A stretch of DNA of 64,000 nucleotides from Parabacteroides faecalis (lineage in GTDB: Bacteria; Bacteroidota; Bacteroidia; Bacteroidales; Tannerellaceae), in contig NZ_JAKZMM010000016.1 of the NCBI RefSeq assembly GCF_022809355.1, forward strand, positions 1 to 64,000, read 5' to 3'. This document shows positions 23,394 to 33,560 of the stretch, one piece after another. A program made the translations under genes and the position numbers. How positions within the stretch are numbered: position 1 is the stretch's first letter; the number at the start of each line of letters is the position of its first letter. Below the pieces are notes generated by a model. The model did not search any database and was not told the origin of the DNA. It saw only the letters and a list, made by a program, of their open reading frames with translations.

Positions 23394-26021
23394 TTATTTC
23401 AAACCAGCTGATTCCAAAATTGAATCAACGGCAACATCCAATCCTTCCGGATTTTTACCGCCAGCAGTAGCGAAATGAGGTTGTCCACCGCCACCACCTT
23501 GGATGTGTTTCGCTGCATCTTTCACCAATTTACCAGCATGCAAGCCTTCTTTTACCAAACCTTCGCTCAATGCAACCATCAAAGCACACTTGGCTCCATC
23601 TTTAATACCTCCAACGAAGAATATTTTTCCGTCCATCGGTGCTTCACCTTTAATCTGGAAAGCCAAGTCTTTGATTACTTCTACATTGGCATTTCCCTTA
23701 AAGACGATCACTTTAACACCATTCTTTTCCTGAGCATTGGCAACCAGTTCTTTCTTCAGATGCTGAACCTTTTCTTTAACGTAATCGTTAATCTGTTTCT
23801 TCAGTTCTGCATTTTCTTCGATAGACTTACGAATCGTCAAAGCCAAATTCGGCACATTGTTAAACATAGCGCGCAATTCGCGGATAGAGTCTTGCAATAC
23901 AAAAGTATAATCTTCAGCAGCTTCGGCTGTAACAGCTTCGATACGACGAATACCTGCAGCAACCGAACTTTCACCAACGACACGTAAAGAACCGATCATA
24001 CCTGTCGCCGGAATATGTGTACCACCACACAACTCAATAGAAGTTCCGTATTTAACAACGCGAACGTTATCACCATATTTTTCTCCAAACAATGCCATGG
24101 CACCTAATTTCTTAGCCTCTTCTATCGGCATGTTCCGATGTTCTTCCAATGGATAGTTGGCACGGATCTTTTCACCTACCAAACGTTCAACCTTTCGGAT
24201 TTCCTCATCTGTCACCTTCTGATAGTGTGAGAAGTCGAAACGCAAAGCACTTGGTGATACATACGAACCTTTCTGTTCTACGTGTGTTCCCAAAACTTCA
24301 CGTAAAGCTTCGTGCAACAAGTGAGTGGCCGAGTGGTTGCATTCACATTGAATACGTTTCTTGGCATCAATCTTTGCCGTAAACACAGCTGATACGTCTT
24401 GAGGTAATTTTTCTACAAGATGAATCGGCAAGTTGTTTTCCCGCTTCGTATCTATCACAACAACCTTTTCATCACCGTTGATCAACCATCCGGTATCACC
24501 AACCTGACCACCCATTTCTGCATAGAACGGAGTCTTGTCCAGAACAATCTGATACAACACCTTGTTCTTCTGTTTTACCTGACGGTAACGAAGAATTTCA
24601 GCATCATATTCAAAAAAGTCATAACCAACAAATTCAGTTTCTCCTTCTCTCAGAATAACCCAGTCACCTGTTTCTACAGCGGCAGCATTACGGGCACGTT
24701 CTTTCTGCTTCTGCATTTCGACATTGAATTCTTCAATATCGGCATCCATACCATGCTCGCGCAAGATCAGTTCTGTCAAGTCCAACGGGAAACCATACGT
24801 ATCATATAAAGTAAAGGCATCAACACCGCTGATAGTTGTCTTTCCAGCAGCCTTTGTTTCTTCCATTTTCTTATCCAGCAAACGGATTCCGGTTTCAAGT
24901 GTACGCAAGAAAGCTTCTTCTTCTTCCTTGATTACCTTTTCAATCAATGACTTCTGAGCAATCAGTTCCGGATAAGCATCCCCCATTGTCTCGATCAATA
25001 CCGGCAACAGTTTATACATAAAGGCTTCTTTCCGGTTCAGGAACGTATATCCGTAACGAACGGCACGACGCAAGATACGACGGATAACGTAACCAGCCTT
25101 TGCATTTGAAGGCAACTGACCATCAGCAATAGAGAAAGCGACAGCACGCAAGTGATCGGCAATCACACGCATAGCTACATCTACATTTTCTTCTTTTCCG
25201 TATTCCAATCCAGACATCTGAGAGATAGCCTGAATGGTCGGCTGGAAAATATCTGTATCATAATTCGAATGTTTACCCTGCAGTGCACGAACCAGACGCT
25301 CAAAGCCCATACCGGTATCGATTACATTCATCGACAGTTTTTCCAGTGAGCCATCTGCTTTCCGGTTAAACTGCATGAAGACCAGATTCCAAATTTCAAT
25401 TACCTGTGGATTATCTTTGTTGACCAGTTCACGTCCGGGAACTTGTGCTTTTTCTTCCGGCGTACGCGAATCCAAGTGAATTTCCGAACAAGGACCACAA
25501 GGACCGGTATCACCCATTTCCCAGAAGTTATCATGCTTGTTTCCATTGATAATATGATCTGCCGGAACATGTTTTGCCCAGTAAGAAGCGGCCTCATCAT
25601 CACGTTCCAGATTCTCTTCTTTAGAACCTTCGAATACGGTTACATACAGATCTTTCGGATCCAGATGTAATACATCTACCAAGTATTCCCAAGCCATATC
25701 AATGGCACCTTCCTTGAAGTAATCACCAAAACTCCAGTTACCAAGCATTTCGAACATCGTATGGTGATACGTGTCGTGTCCTACTTCCTCCAAGTCGTTA
25801 TGCTTACCGCTCACGCGAAGGCACTTCTGGGAATCGGCTCGCCGGCGAGGTTCCGGATCACGGATTCCGAGGATAATATCTTTCCACTGATTCATTCCTG
25901 CATTGGTAAACATCAATGTAGGATCGCCCTTTACCACCATGGGCGCAGACGGCACAATTTGGTGTCCTTTAGAAGCGAAGAACGCTTTAAACGATTCACG
26001 GATTTCTTTTGCTGTCAACAT
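23394..26021 (-). CDS. alaS: Alanyl-tRNA synthetase
   Basis: An 875-residue class II aminoacyl-tRNA synthetase that charges tRNA-Ala. The order is: catalytic core with [20 protein letters not shown] near residue 25 and [14 protein letters not shown] near residue 165; tRNA-recognition domain with [13 protein letters not shown]; editing domain with [18 protein letters not shown] and the zinc motif [11 protein letters not shown]; and the C-Ala domain ending in [18 protein letters not shown]. Length and all motifs are normal. It is divergent from the M23 peptidase gene, and the two share a 97-bp promoter region. Confidence 0.98.
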   Translation of the reverse strand: MLTAKEIRESFKAFFASKGHQIVPSAPMVVKGDPTLMFTNAGMNQWKDIILGIRDPEPRRRADSQKCLRVSGKHNDLEEVGHDTYHHTMFEMLGNWSFGDYFKEGAIDMAWEYLVDVLHLDPKDLYVTVFEGSKEENLERDDEAASYWAKHVPADHIINGNKHDNFWEMGDTGPCGPCSEIHLDSRTPEEKAQVPGRELVNKDNPQVIEIWNLVFMQFNRKADGSLEKLSMNVIDTGMGFERLVRALQGKHSNYDTDIFQPTIQAISQMSGLEYGKEENVDVAMRVIADHLRAVAFSIADGQLPSNAKAGYVIRRILRRAVRYGYTFLNRKEAFMYKLLPVLIETMGDAYPELIAQKSLIEKVIKEEEEAFLRTLETGIRLLDKKMEETKAAGKTTISGVDAFTLYDTYGFPLDLTELILREHGMDADIEEFNVEMQKQKERARNAAAVETGDWVILREGETEFVGYDFFEYDAEILRYRQVKQKNKVLYQIVLDKTPFYAEMGGQVGDTGWLINGDEKVVVIDTKRENNLPIHLVEKLPQDVSAVFTAKIDAKKRIQCECNHSATHLLHEALREVLGTHVEQKGSYVSPSALRFDFSHYQKVTDEEIRKVERLVGEKIRANYPLEEHRNMPIEEAKKLGAMALFGEKYGDNVRVVKYGTSIELCGGTHIPATGMIGSLRVVGESSVAAGIRRIEAVTAEAAEDYTFVLQDSIRELRAMFNNVPNLALTIRKSIEENAELKKQINDYVKEKVQHLKKELVANAQEKNGVKVIVFKGNANVEVIKDLAFQIKGEAPMDGKIFFVGGIKDGAKCALMVALSEGLVKEGLHAGKLVKDAAKHIQGGGGGQPHFATAGGKNPEGLDVAVDSILESAGLK

Positions 26022-26061
26022 AATATATCTATCTAGTTCTCGTTAATATTCTGAAAAACAA

Positions 26062-26092
26062 TTTGCAAAAGTACAGCAAATTATTATTTTTG
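26062..26092 (+). promoter_or_regulatory. Overlapping divergent promoters of alaS and the M23 gene
   Basis: On the plus strand TTTG (26062-26065), a 19-nt spacer and TATTTTTG (26085-26092) form a full promoter for the M23 gene, 27 bp before its start. On the minus strand TACTTTTG (26066-26073) is the -7 box of alaS. The boxes overlap, so the two promoters may compete. Confidence 0.65.
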
Positions 26093-26118
26093 CAGCTATC
26101 CAAGCAACAAAATATTCA

Positions 26119-27102
26119 ATGAAACTATTTAAAAACAGGAAAACATATTATTTATACAACCCCAACACGCTGGATTATGAACGTGTTTACCCTTCGGCCA
26201 AGGATCGGCTGTTTTCTGTTCTGCGACATTTGAGTACAGGAATTGCTTTCGGTATCGCCACGTTCTTCATTATGATGCACGTCATCGATTCGCCCCAGGA
26301 ATCTCAACTGCGAAAGGAAAACAAGTTATTGCAAACCCAATATGAAGTACTGGATCTGCGTCTGAACAATGCGATGGAAATCTTGGATGACATCCAGCAA
26401 CGTGACGAGAATTTATACCGTGCCATTTTTCAGGCTGAATCAATTCCTGAATCCGTCCGCAAATCCGGATTTGGCGGAACCAACCGATATAAACATCTGA
26501 TGGAACTTAGCAACGCCGAACTGGTTGTCTCGACTACCCAAAAGATGGACATGCTTCGTAAACAGCTTTATATCCAGTCTAATTCACTGGAAGAGCTGAT
26601 TGAGATCGGAAAGAATCAGGAAGAACGGGCAAAATGTATTCCGGCTATCCAGCCCATTTCCAATAAAGATCTACGGCAAACGGCTTCTGGTTACGGCATG
26701 CGTATCGATCCTATCTATCGTACTCCCCGATTCCATTCAGGAATGGACTTTTCAGCCAAGGTTGGAACAGATATTTATGCTACAGGTGATGGGAAAGTCA
26801 CCATGGCTGGTTGGAAACAAGGTTATGGTAACTGTGTCATGATTGATCATGGTTATGGATATCAGACCTTATACGGACATATGAGCAAGTTTAAGGTACG
26901 TGTCGGACAAAAGGTAAAACGCGGAGAAGTAATTGGTGCTGTCGGAAATACCGGAAAGTCAACCGGTCCTCATTTGCACTATGAAGTGATTGTACGCGGC
27001 CGTTACGACAACCCGTCCAAGTATTATTATATGGATCTGACGCCGGAAGAATACGACCGGATGATCCAGATCGCCGAAAATCACGGTCAGGTAATGGATT
27101 AA
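26119..27102 (+). CDS. M23 family metallopeptidase (membrane-anchored LytM type)
   Basis: A 327-residue inner-membrane protein with a periplasmic peptidase domain. One transmembrane helix (GIAFGIATFFIMMHVI, about residues 38-55) is followed by a coiled-coil stretch (60-105) and a C-terminal LytM domain with intact zinc ligands: the His and Asp in FHSGMDFSA, and the HLHYEV motif (GPHLHYEV) near residue 290, with YQTLYGHM between. It cuts peptide cross-links in peptidoglycan or activates other hydrolases. It is followed after 16 bp by a MerR-type regulator gene, so the two form an operon. Confidence 0.92.
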   Translation: MKLFKNRKTYYLYNPNTLDYERVYPSAKDRLFSVLRHLSTGIAFGIATFFIMMHVIDSPQESQLRKENKLLQTQYEVLDLRLNNAMEILDDIQQRDENLYRAIFQAESIPESVRKSGFGGTNRYKHLMELSNAELVVSTTQKMDMLRKQLYIQSNSLEELIEIGKNQEERAKCIPAIQPISNKDLRQTASGYGMRIDPIYRTPRFHSGMDFSAKVGTDIYATGDGKVTMAGWKQGYGNCVMIDHGYGYQTLYGHMSKFKVRVGQKVKRGEVIGAVGNTGKSTGPHLHYEVIVRGRYDNPSKYYYMDLTPEEYDRMIQIAENHGQVMD

Positions 27103-27118
27103 GAGGAGAAATTACAGT

Positions 27119-27475
27119 ATGACCATCAAGAAAGACAAACCCCTGAAATTATACTATTCCATCAGCGAGGTGGCACAGATGTTTGATATCAATGAGTCGG
27201 CACTTCGGTTTTGGGAGAAAGAGTTCGACATGATCAATCCGCGGAAGAACGAGAAAGGGACTCGGTTCTACAAAGAGGAAGACATCGAATCCGTCCGCGT
27301 AGTCTATTACCTGCTTAAAGAACAAGGCATGACATTAGCTGGTGCCAAGAAGAAGTTACGCGACAACAAAGAGAAAGTCATCCGGCAGGTGGAAGTAGTC
27401 AACAAGCTCAAACTCATCCGGGCAGAATTATTATCTATCAAAGAAGCATTCGACAGGATTGATCCGGAGGAATAA
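27119..27475 (+). CDS. MerR family transcriptional regulator
   Basis: A 118-residue protein with an N-terminal MerR winged helix-turn-helix (YYSISEVAQMFDINESALRF, then TRFYKEEDIESVRVVYYLL) and a short helical tail rich in Lys. There is no effector-binding domain and no cysteine cluster, so it is not a metal sensor. Small MerR proteins of this form are common next to cell-wall peptidase genes in Bacteroidales. The 16-bp gap to the peptidase gene implies cotranscription. Confidence 0.88.
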   Translation: MTIKKDKPLKLYYSISEVAQMFDINESALRFWEKEFDMINPRKNEKGTRFYKEEDIESVRVVYYLLKEQGMTLAGAKKKLRDNKEKVIRQVEVVNKLKLIRAELLSIKEAFDRIDPEE

Positions 27476-27556
27476 TTTATTCAGCTTTCGCAAGGTTTTA
27501 CGCCGGAAAAGCCGTACCTTCGCCAGGCAATTACGAATTAATAAACACAATAGTAT

Positions 27557-27946
27557 ATGGAAATTACAGGAAAAATCATAGCTGTCTTGCCCGAGCAAGG
27601 TGGCGTCAGCAAGAACGGTAACGAATGGAAAAAGCAGGAATACGTATTGGAAACGCATGATCAGTATCCCAAGAAAGTTTGTTTCCAGTTGTTTGGTGCA
27701 GACCGTATTGCTCAAGCCGCTATCCAGCCAGGGGAAGAACTGACTGTTTCATTCGATATCGAAAGCCGTGAATATATGGGGAAATGGTACACCAACATCA
27801 ATGCTTGGAAAGTAGAACGTCCTGCAGCAGCTCCCATGAATGCAGCTCCTGCAGACATCACACCTGATAACATTATACCTTCTGGTGCTCCGATAGCTGC
27901 TCCAGATTTTGGTCCTTCTAATCCAGTAGATGATCTGCCGTTCTAA
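27557..27946 (+). CDS. DUF3127 domain protein
   Basis: A 129-residue protein. Residues 1-95 form a DUF3127 domain, an OB-like beta-barrel (EITGKIIAVLPEQGGVSKNG, KVCFQLFGADRI, KWYTNINAWKVE), and the tail is rich in Pro and Ala. Related Bacteroidetes proteins look like small single-strand-binding-type proteins, but the function is not established. It may be read from the peptidase-MerR operon 81 bp upstream. A strong bidirectional terminator follows. Confidence 0.85.
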   Translation: MEITGKIIAVLPEQGGVSKNGNEWKKQEYVLETHDQYPKKVCFQLFGADRIAQAAIQPGEELTVSFDIESREYMGKWYTNINAWKVERPAAAPMNAAPADITPDNIIPSGAPIAAPDFGPSNPVDDLPF

Positions 27947-27969
27947 TAATTGATAATTATAAATGACAT

Positions 27970-28007
27970 AAAACAGGCACGAATGGATAGAAGTTCGTGC
28001 CTGTTTT
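27970..28007. terminator. Bidirectional terminator between DUF3127 and rel genes
   Basis: A perfect 14-bp stem, AAAACAGGCACGAA pairing with TTCGTGCCTGTTTT, with T-rich flanks both ways between convergent genes. Confidence 0.88.
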
Positions 28008-28020
28008 ATTTATATCTTCA

Positions 28021-30327
28021 TCAATCGGCGATACGGGAAACAGACTTGATATTCTCAATCTTCGAAAGACGTACGCACAACTTCTGAATATCTTCCACAT
28101 CGTGTACTTTCAATTTGATGCGTCCCTCAAATACACCATCTTTGGCCTCAATCAAAAGGCGGATAATATATACATTAAACTCCTCAGAGATGATTTTCGT
28201 TATCTCATTCAACACACCCAATGAGTCGATACCTTTGACTTCGAGCGTTGCCTCAAAAGATGAAAGCTGATGACTACTCCATACCGTATTCAAAATACGC
28301 TCACCAAAGCTACTCTTCAAACGCATGGCAATAGGACAAGAACGCTTGTGAACAACCACATTCCCGTCGTCGTTGATAAAACCTAATGATTCATCACCCG
28401 GAATCGGTTTACAACACTCAGCTATCACATAATTACGCTCGAAGGCTTCTTCTTTCAGGATATACGGCTTCTTCTTGTCATAAACCGGTTTTTCCTTCGT
28501 TTGCGTCTCATTAACGGCCTCTTCCGGAGTCGATTTTGAATACTTAGTTGCCCGACGTAAGGCTTGCTTTACATATTTAAAGAGACCGTTTTCATCTTTC
28601 TCCCGGAAAAGCTTACGAACATTTTCCGGCAACACTACATCACCTTTCTCAACTGAATAGTACAAGTCGTCACGCTTACTGAAGCCATAATACATCGCCA
28701 GCTTATCCAAATTCTGAGCTGAAGGTTCTACTCCCGACTTCTGGCAAGCAGCTAACACTTTCGCTTCTCCGCCTTTGATCGTTTCCTTTCGGATACGACG
28801 CACCACAGCAGTAATCTTGGTTCGTGCTCTAGCCGTCGTCACAAAATTCAACCATTCCGCTTGCGGTGTCTGGGATCGGGAAGTCAATACTTCCACCTGA
28901 TCTCCGCTACTCAACTTATGACTCAGAGGAACCAGTTTATGATTTACTTTCGCACCAATACATTTGTTTCCCACATCAGAGTGCAAAGCATAAGCAAAAT
29001 CCAAAGCAGTCGCACCTTGTGGCAAGGTCTTCAATTCACCCTTTGGGGTAAAGACAAATATTTCAGATGAAAAGAGATTCAATTTAATGGTATCCAGAAA
29101 ATCCAAGGCATTTGGATCTGGACTTTCAAGAATTTCGGTGATTGTCTGAAGCCATTTATCCAGTTCCGTATCTTCCTCAACATGGTTTTCCTTATACTTC
29201 CAATGCGCAGCAAAACCTTTCTCTGCAATGTCGTCCATTCGGCGACTACGGATCTGTATTTCTACCCATTGTCCGTCCGGCCCCATTACGGTCAGATGCA
29301 ATGCCTGATATCCATTAGCCTTCGGACGACTTACCCAATCCCGAATACGATCCGGACGGATACGGTAAATATCCGTAATCGCAGAATAGATATCCCAGCA
29401 CTGGTTCTTCTCATCCACTCCTGGTAACGGATCGAAGATGATACGAACGGCATAAATATCATAAATATCTTCGAAGGCAACTTTCTTGGCCTGCATCTTG
29501 TTCCAAATGGAATAAATGGATTTCACGCGGGCTTTCATTTCATAGTTCAGCCCCATTGCCTTCAACTTGGCATCCACCGGTTCGGCAAAATGCTTGAATA
29601 AAAGTTCGCGGGCAGAAGCCGTTGCTTCCAGTTTCCGACGGATAGCTTCATACTCTTGCGGATGTTCGTATTTGAAACTCAGGTCTTCCAGTTCCGTCTT
29701 AATGGAGAATAAACCGAGGCGATGCGCTAACGGAGCATACAGATAAAGCGTTTCACCCGCAATCTTAAATTGCTTGGCAGGCAACATGGAACCTAAAGTA
29801 CGCATATTATGCAGGCGATCGGCGATCTTGATCAAGATCACACGAATATCATCACTCATCGTCAAGAGTAACTTGCGGAAGTTTTCCGCCTGTGCAGAAG
29901 CTTGTTCACCAAAGATACCACCGGAGATTTTAGTCAGTCCGTCCACAATCTGCGCGATCTTATCGCCAAACATATTGCGAATATCTTCGACGGTATATTC
30001 CGTATCTTCCACCACATCGTGTAACAAGGCAGCACAAATAGAAGTAGAACCCAATCCCATCTCACTGCAGACAATCTTGGCTACAGCGATCGGATGCATG
30101 ATATACGGTTCTCCTGAACGACGTTTCACACCGTCGTGTGCCTGCTTAGCAAAATTGAACGCCTTGGTTATACGTTCTACCTTACGGCGATGATTGGAAT
30201 TCAGGTAATCCTGTAACAGGTCATTAAACCCGTCTTGTATCATTTGTTCGTCAGGAGACAGTTTTGACGCTTCCGTTGTTCCTGCATTTGGTTTATTTGT
30301 ATTTAGCATGTCCTTCATTTCTTCCAT
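28021..30327 (-). CDS. Bifunctional (p)ppGpp synthetase/hydrolase (Rel/Spo family)
   Basis: A protein of about 768 residues that makes and degrades the stringent-response alarmones. The order is: HD hydrolase domain with ALLHDVVEDTEYT near residue 110 and IKIADRLHNMRTL; synthetase domain with KANGYQALHLTVMGPDG and VEIQIRSRRMDDIAEKG; TGS domain (EIFVFTPKGELKTLPQGATA); a helical region and Cys-containing stretch (VIAECCKPIPGDE); and a C-terminal ACT domain. Both enzymatic motifs look intact, so it is probably bifunctional. The frame opens at 30363, but MEEMKDML at 30327 is a better-looking start. Confidence 0.95.
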   Translation of the reverse strand: MEEMKDMLNTNKPNAGTTEASKLSPDEQMIQDGFNDLLQDYLNSNHRRKVERITKAFNFAKQAHDGVKRRSGEPYIMHPIAVAKIVCSEMGLGSTSICAALLHDVVEDTEYTVEDIRNMFGDKIAQIVDGLTKISGGIFGEQASAQAENFRKLLLTMSDDIRVILIKIADRLHNMRTLGSMLPAKQFKIAGETLYLYAPLAHRLGLFSIKTELEDLSFKYEHPQEYEAIRRKLEATASARELLFKHFAEPVDAKLKAMGLNYEMKARVKSIYSIWNKMQAKKVAFEDIYDIYAVRIIFDPLPGVDEKNQCWDIYSAITDIYRIRPDRIRDWVSRPKANGYQALHLTVMGPDGQWVEIQIRSRRMDDIAEKGFAAHWKYKENHVEEDTELDKWLQTITEILESPDPNALDFLDTIKLNLFSSEIFVFTPKGELKTLPQGATALDFAYALHSDVGNKCIGAKVNHKLVPLSHKLSSGDQVEVLTSRSQTPQAEWLNFVTTARARTKITAVVRRIRKETIKGGEAKVLAACQKSGVEPSAQNLDKLAMYYGFSKRDDLYYSVEKGDVVLPENVRKLFREKDENGLFKYVKQALRRATKYSKSTPEEAVNETQTKEKPVYDKKKPYILKEEAFERNYVIAECCKPIPGDESLGFINDDGNVVVHKRSCPIAMRLKSSFGERILNTVWSSHQLSSFEATLEVKGIDSLGVLNEITKIISEEFNVYIIRLLIEAKDGVFEGRIKLKVHDVEDIQKLCVRLSKIENIKSVSRIAD

Positions 30328-30420
30328 GGCACAACCTCCCAGCTTTATGATGTGTAAACACAAATATAGGAAATATTTGTTAAGGGCATACTATTTGGAC
30401 AAGAAAAAGAAAAAACAATC

Positions 30421-31938
30421 TTATCCGACCGGGATTTTCAATACTTGTCCCGGAATAATTTTGGAATCCGACAGGTTATTGGCCTGTTTCAAAGTCTGTG
30501 CTGACACTCCGGGATATTTGGATGCTATCGAATACAAGGATTCTCCCGAACGAACCTTGTGGGCGATATAACCGTCTTTCTTTTCTGCTTTTTGGGCAGG
30601 CGAAGCTGATGCAGTTTTCTCCTTCTGGGCATTCTTGACAGACAAATAAACACCACCGTTATCAACATACAGCTTCAGACGTTTTCCGCGTGCCAGCCGA
30701 TTCGATGATAAACGATTCCATTTCTTGATTTCTTGTGGTGTGACACCATAGCGATTAGCAATCGTATAGATATTCTCATTCTTCAAGACAATATGCGTCA
30801 CCTGTTCCCGTGTCGCTACTCCCGAAGTAGAACCACCGCTGATCGTAACAAGGTAAGAAGGCAAAAACTCTTCTACCCGATACTGATAGATGGAGTCTTC
30901 TTTATCAACAAACGCATACGTATCACTTGCCGGAAGTTTCAATACGGCATCACCGGTATTTCCGGGAACTATATCCCGCTTATATTGCGGATTCAAAGCC
31001 CTCAACTGTTCCAAGTCTACCTGAAGCACTTCCGATACTTGCTGCAAATGCAGCATCTTGTTCACATGAATGGTATCTGTTGCCAGAGGCAAATTGGTTT
31101 CCAACGGACAAAGGTTATGATCGCAATAATAATTCATCACATAATTAGCGGCAATAAACAACGGCACATACGAACGGGTTTCTTTCGGCAAGTAAGGAAA
31201 TATATCCCAGAAGTTCGTCTTTCCTCCCGAACGTTTGATTGCTTTATTGACATTTCCCGGTCCGCAATTATAGGATGCCATCACCAGACTCCAGTCTTTA
31301 TAGATAGCATACATATCCTTGAAATAAGCGCAAGCGGCCTCTGTAGCCTTCACCGGATCGCGACGGTCGTCTACCAAACTGTTAATCGTCAATCCATATT
31401 GTTTACCGGTCGGAAGCATGAACTGCCACAACCCACAAGCTCCAACTCGCGACAAAGCAACCGGGTTCAAGGCACTTTCAACCACAGCCAGGTATTTCAG
31501 TTCGATAGGCAAGCCATGTTTATCAAGTACTTCTTCTATGATTGGGAAATAATAGTCGGCCATGCCCAACATATAACGAACCAGATTTCGGCGCCGTTCG
31601 GTATATAGATCAATACAATCGCGTACTACATTGTTATATGGCATGGGGATAATACGGGGCAAACTAGCCAAACGACTAGCATATACCGAGTCTGGGAAAT
31701 AAACATTCTCTTCATCATCATGACAATAATCCTCCCGTTTGGTGAAATATTGCACATGCCATGAATGAAGTAAACTATCAATATCCGAATCCAGACTTTC
31801 CGGAATAATACCAACTATTTCTTCTACGATTGAATCGGCAGGCAATGTCGAACTGGGATATTCCTGTTCCAATTCTTGTCCGCATATCGGCATCGCACCG
31901 TATGCTAAACATACCAACAAAACAACTAGTCTTTTCAT
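30421..31938 (-). CDS. mltD: Membrane-bound lytic murein transglycosylase, MltD-like
   Basis: A 505-residue exported enzyme that cleaves peptidoglycan glycan strands. A signal peptide (VVLLVCLAYGAMPICGQ) is followed by an SLT domain with catalytic Glu in VVESALNPVALSRVGACGLW near residue 155 and the family motifs GLWQFMLPTGKQYG and YNCGPGNVNKAI. Two LysM peptidoglycan-binding domains follow at about 393-438 and 457-503. It is the second gene of a minus-strand run parA-parB-DUF5683-mltD with gaps of a few bases, so chromosome partition and wall remodelling genes are cotranscribed here. Confidence 0.93.
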   Translation of the reverse strand: MKRLVVLLVCLAYGAMPICGQELEQEYPSSTLPADSIVEEIVGIIPESLDSDIDSLLHSWHVQYFTKREDYCHDDEENVYFPDSVYASRLASLPRIIPMPYNNVVRDCIDLYTERRRNLVRYMLGMADYYFPIIEEVLDKHGLPIELKYLAVVESALNPVALSRVGACGLWQFMLPTGKQYGLTINSLVDDRRDPVKATEAACAYFKDMYAIYKDWSLVMASYNCGPGNVNKAIKRSGGKTNFWDIFPYLPKETRSYVPLFIAANYVMNYYCDHNLCPLETNLPLATDTIHVNKMLHLQQVSEVLQVDLEQLRALNPQYKRDIVPGNTGDAVLKLPASDTYAFVDKEDSIYQYRVEEFLPSYLVTISGGSTSGVATREQVTHIVLKNENIYTIANRYGVTPQEIKKWNRLSSNRLARGKRLKLYVDNGGVYLSVKNAQKEKTASASPAQKAEKKDGYIAHKVRSGESLYSIASKYPGVSAQTLKQANNLSDSKIIPGQVLKIPVG

Positions 31939-31942
31939 GCTA

Positions 31943-32647
31943 CTAAAACTTGATACTGCAGTTTAATCCATACGATCGGGAACTATAAGCCGTCTGTGGT
32001 GTAACCGAAGGCTCCCAATGCATGGATAAATCCGGAGATATGTCAAAATCAAACAGCTGGGCATCCACATAGGCATCAATAATAGACAACGCGTAAACAC
32101 CAACTGTTATGATAATACTTAAATCACGATAACGGCGGTAATAATCTTTCCGGTTCTTCAACTGGGTCTGGAAATTGGTATTGGTAACCCATTCTTTCGG
32201 ATCATACCCGACACCTAAGAAATCCTGCCAGCTGGTATGAAACTCTTCTACCGGTCGGTTCGGCTCTTCCGCATCCATCATAATATCCTTATAGGCAGTA
32301 GAGTAGTCCTGATAATTACGGTTATTCCACGTTACTGCATACATACAACCCATCAAACCTCCGTAAACAATGGGCAATTTCCAGAACTTCCGGTTATAAA
32401 TCTGACCTAAACCCGGAACAAGAGCCATCAAAACGGCTTTCTTCGGATCCGGTTTGAATTCCATCTTGATTTGGGCCGGCTTCGGCAAAGAATCAGCCGC
32501 CAGCATCACCGACCGCACAGTCGAATCAGCAGCTGCTTCTATCCGCGAGGAATCAGCCTTTATTTCAAACGACTTCGCATCTTGGGCAAATCCCCACGAC
32601 GAACAACTTATAAAAGCCAGACAAACAAGTAGAATCCGGTATATCAT
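31943..32647 (-). CDS. DUF5683 domain protein
   Basis: A 234-residue protein with a signal peptide (ending SSWGFAQ) and a DUF5683 domain: KKAVLMALVPGLGQIYNRKFWKLP followed by hydrophobic segments (IVYGGLMGCMYAVTW; IIITVGVYALSIIDAYVDAQLF). This is a widespread Bacteroidetes membrane protein of unknown function. It overlaps parB by 4 bp and ends 4 bp before mltD, showing a tight operon conserved in the order. Confidence 0.88.
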   Translation of the reverse strand: MIYRILLVCLAFISCSSWGFAQDAKSFEIKADSSRIEAAADSTVRSVMLAADSLPKPAQIKMEFKPDPKKAVLMALVPGLGQIYNRKFWKLPIVYGGLMGCMYAVTWNNRNYQDYSTAYKDIMMDAEEPNRPVEEFHTSWQDFLGVGYDPKEWVTNTNFQTQLKNRKDYYRRYRDLSIIITVGVYALSIIDAYVDAQLFDFDISPDLSMHWEPSVTPQTAYSSRSYGLNCSIKF

Positions 32648-33528
32648 TTCAAATTATCCAACAAGCTGATCAATTTTTCCAACTCTTCTTCTGAAGCAAA
32701 CGGGATCGTTATCTTTCCTTTTCCCTTTTTATTACAAACTAGCTGAACTTTCGTCTGGAAAAATCTCGACAAATGTTCTTTCAACAGATCAAATTCTTCA
32801 GGCAGGGTTTCCTTTTTCTTTTTCTCGTCTACCGGTTTCTGAGGCAATGTTTCTCCCTCAGCCACCGAACGGACCATTTCTTCTACCTGACGGACCGACA
32901 AACCTTCTGCCAGAATCTGCTCATAAAGAGCCAACTGTACTTCAGGATCTTCAACAGGCAATAAGGCACGTGCATGTCCCATATCAATCCGTTTATCTTT
33001 CAGTCCAACCTGAATTTCGGCCGGTAATTTCAGCAAACGAAGATAATTGGCGATTGTAGCTCTTTTCTTTCCGATCCGTTCACTCAGCTTTTCCTGAGTC
33101 AATCCGTAGGTTTCGATCAGTTTCTGGTAAGCCAAAGCGATTTCGATAGCATTCAAATCCTCACGCTGGATATTTTCTATCAATGCCATTTCTACCACAT
33201 TGTCATCAGCTGCCGTACGGATATACGCCGGAATGGAAGTAAGTCCAGCCATTAAAGAAGCCCGGTAACGACGTTCTCCTGAAATGATCATATACTGCTC
33301 TGCTCCGGTTTCCTTGAGTGTAATCGGCTGAATCACTCCTAACGAACGGATCGAAGCGGCCAGTTCTTCCAAGGATTCTTGCTCGAATACAGAACGAGGC
33401 TGTTCTGGATTGGGCTGGATTTTACTCAACTCAATCTCACTAATAGACGATGAGCCACTTGTCTTCAAGTCGTCCATCGTAATCAATGCATCCAAACCAC
33501 GGCCCAAAGCCGATCTTTTCATTACCAT
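32644..33528 (-). CDS. parB: Chromosome partitioning protein ParB
   Basis: A 294-residue ParB/Spo0J-family CTP-dependent DNA clamp. The N-terminal motif ALGRGLDALI contacts ParA. The ParB domain carries IQPNPEQPRSVFEQESLEEL, GVIQPITL and the CTP-binding motif ISGERRYRASLMAG. The central helix-turn-helix has IENIQREDLNAIE and LSERIGKKRATIANYLRLL. A short C-terminal dimerisation domain follows. The start may be the third-codon ATG. It lies 32 bp downstream of parA. Confidence 0.95.
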   Translation of the reverse strand: MVMKRSALGRGLDALITMDDLKTSGSSSISEIELSKIQPNPEQPRSVFEQESLEELAASIRSLGVIQPITLKETGAEQYMIISGERRYRASLMAGLTSIPAYIRTAADDNVVEMALIENIQREDLNAIEIALAYQKLIETYGLTQEKLSERIGKKRATIANYLRLLKLPAEIQVGLKDKRIDMGHARALLPVEDPEVQLALYEQILAEGLSVRQVEEMVRSVAEGETLPQKPVDEKKKKETLPEEFDLLKEHLSRFFQTKVQLVCNKKGKGKITIPFASEEELEKLISLLDNLK

Positions 33529-33560
33529 AAATCTCCCTTCTTAACCGACAATATCAACTA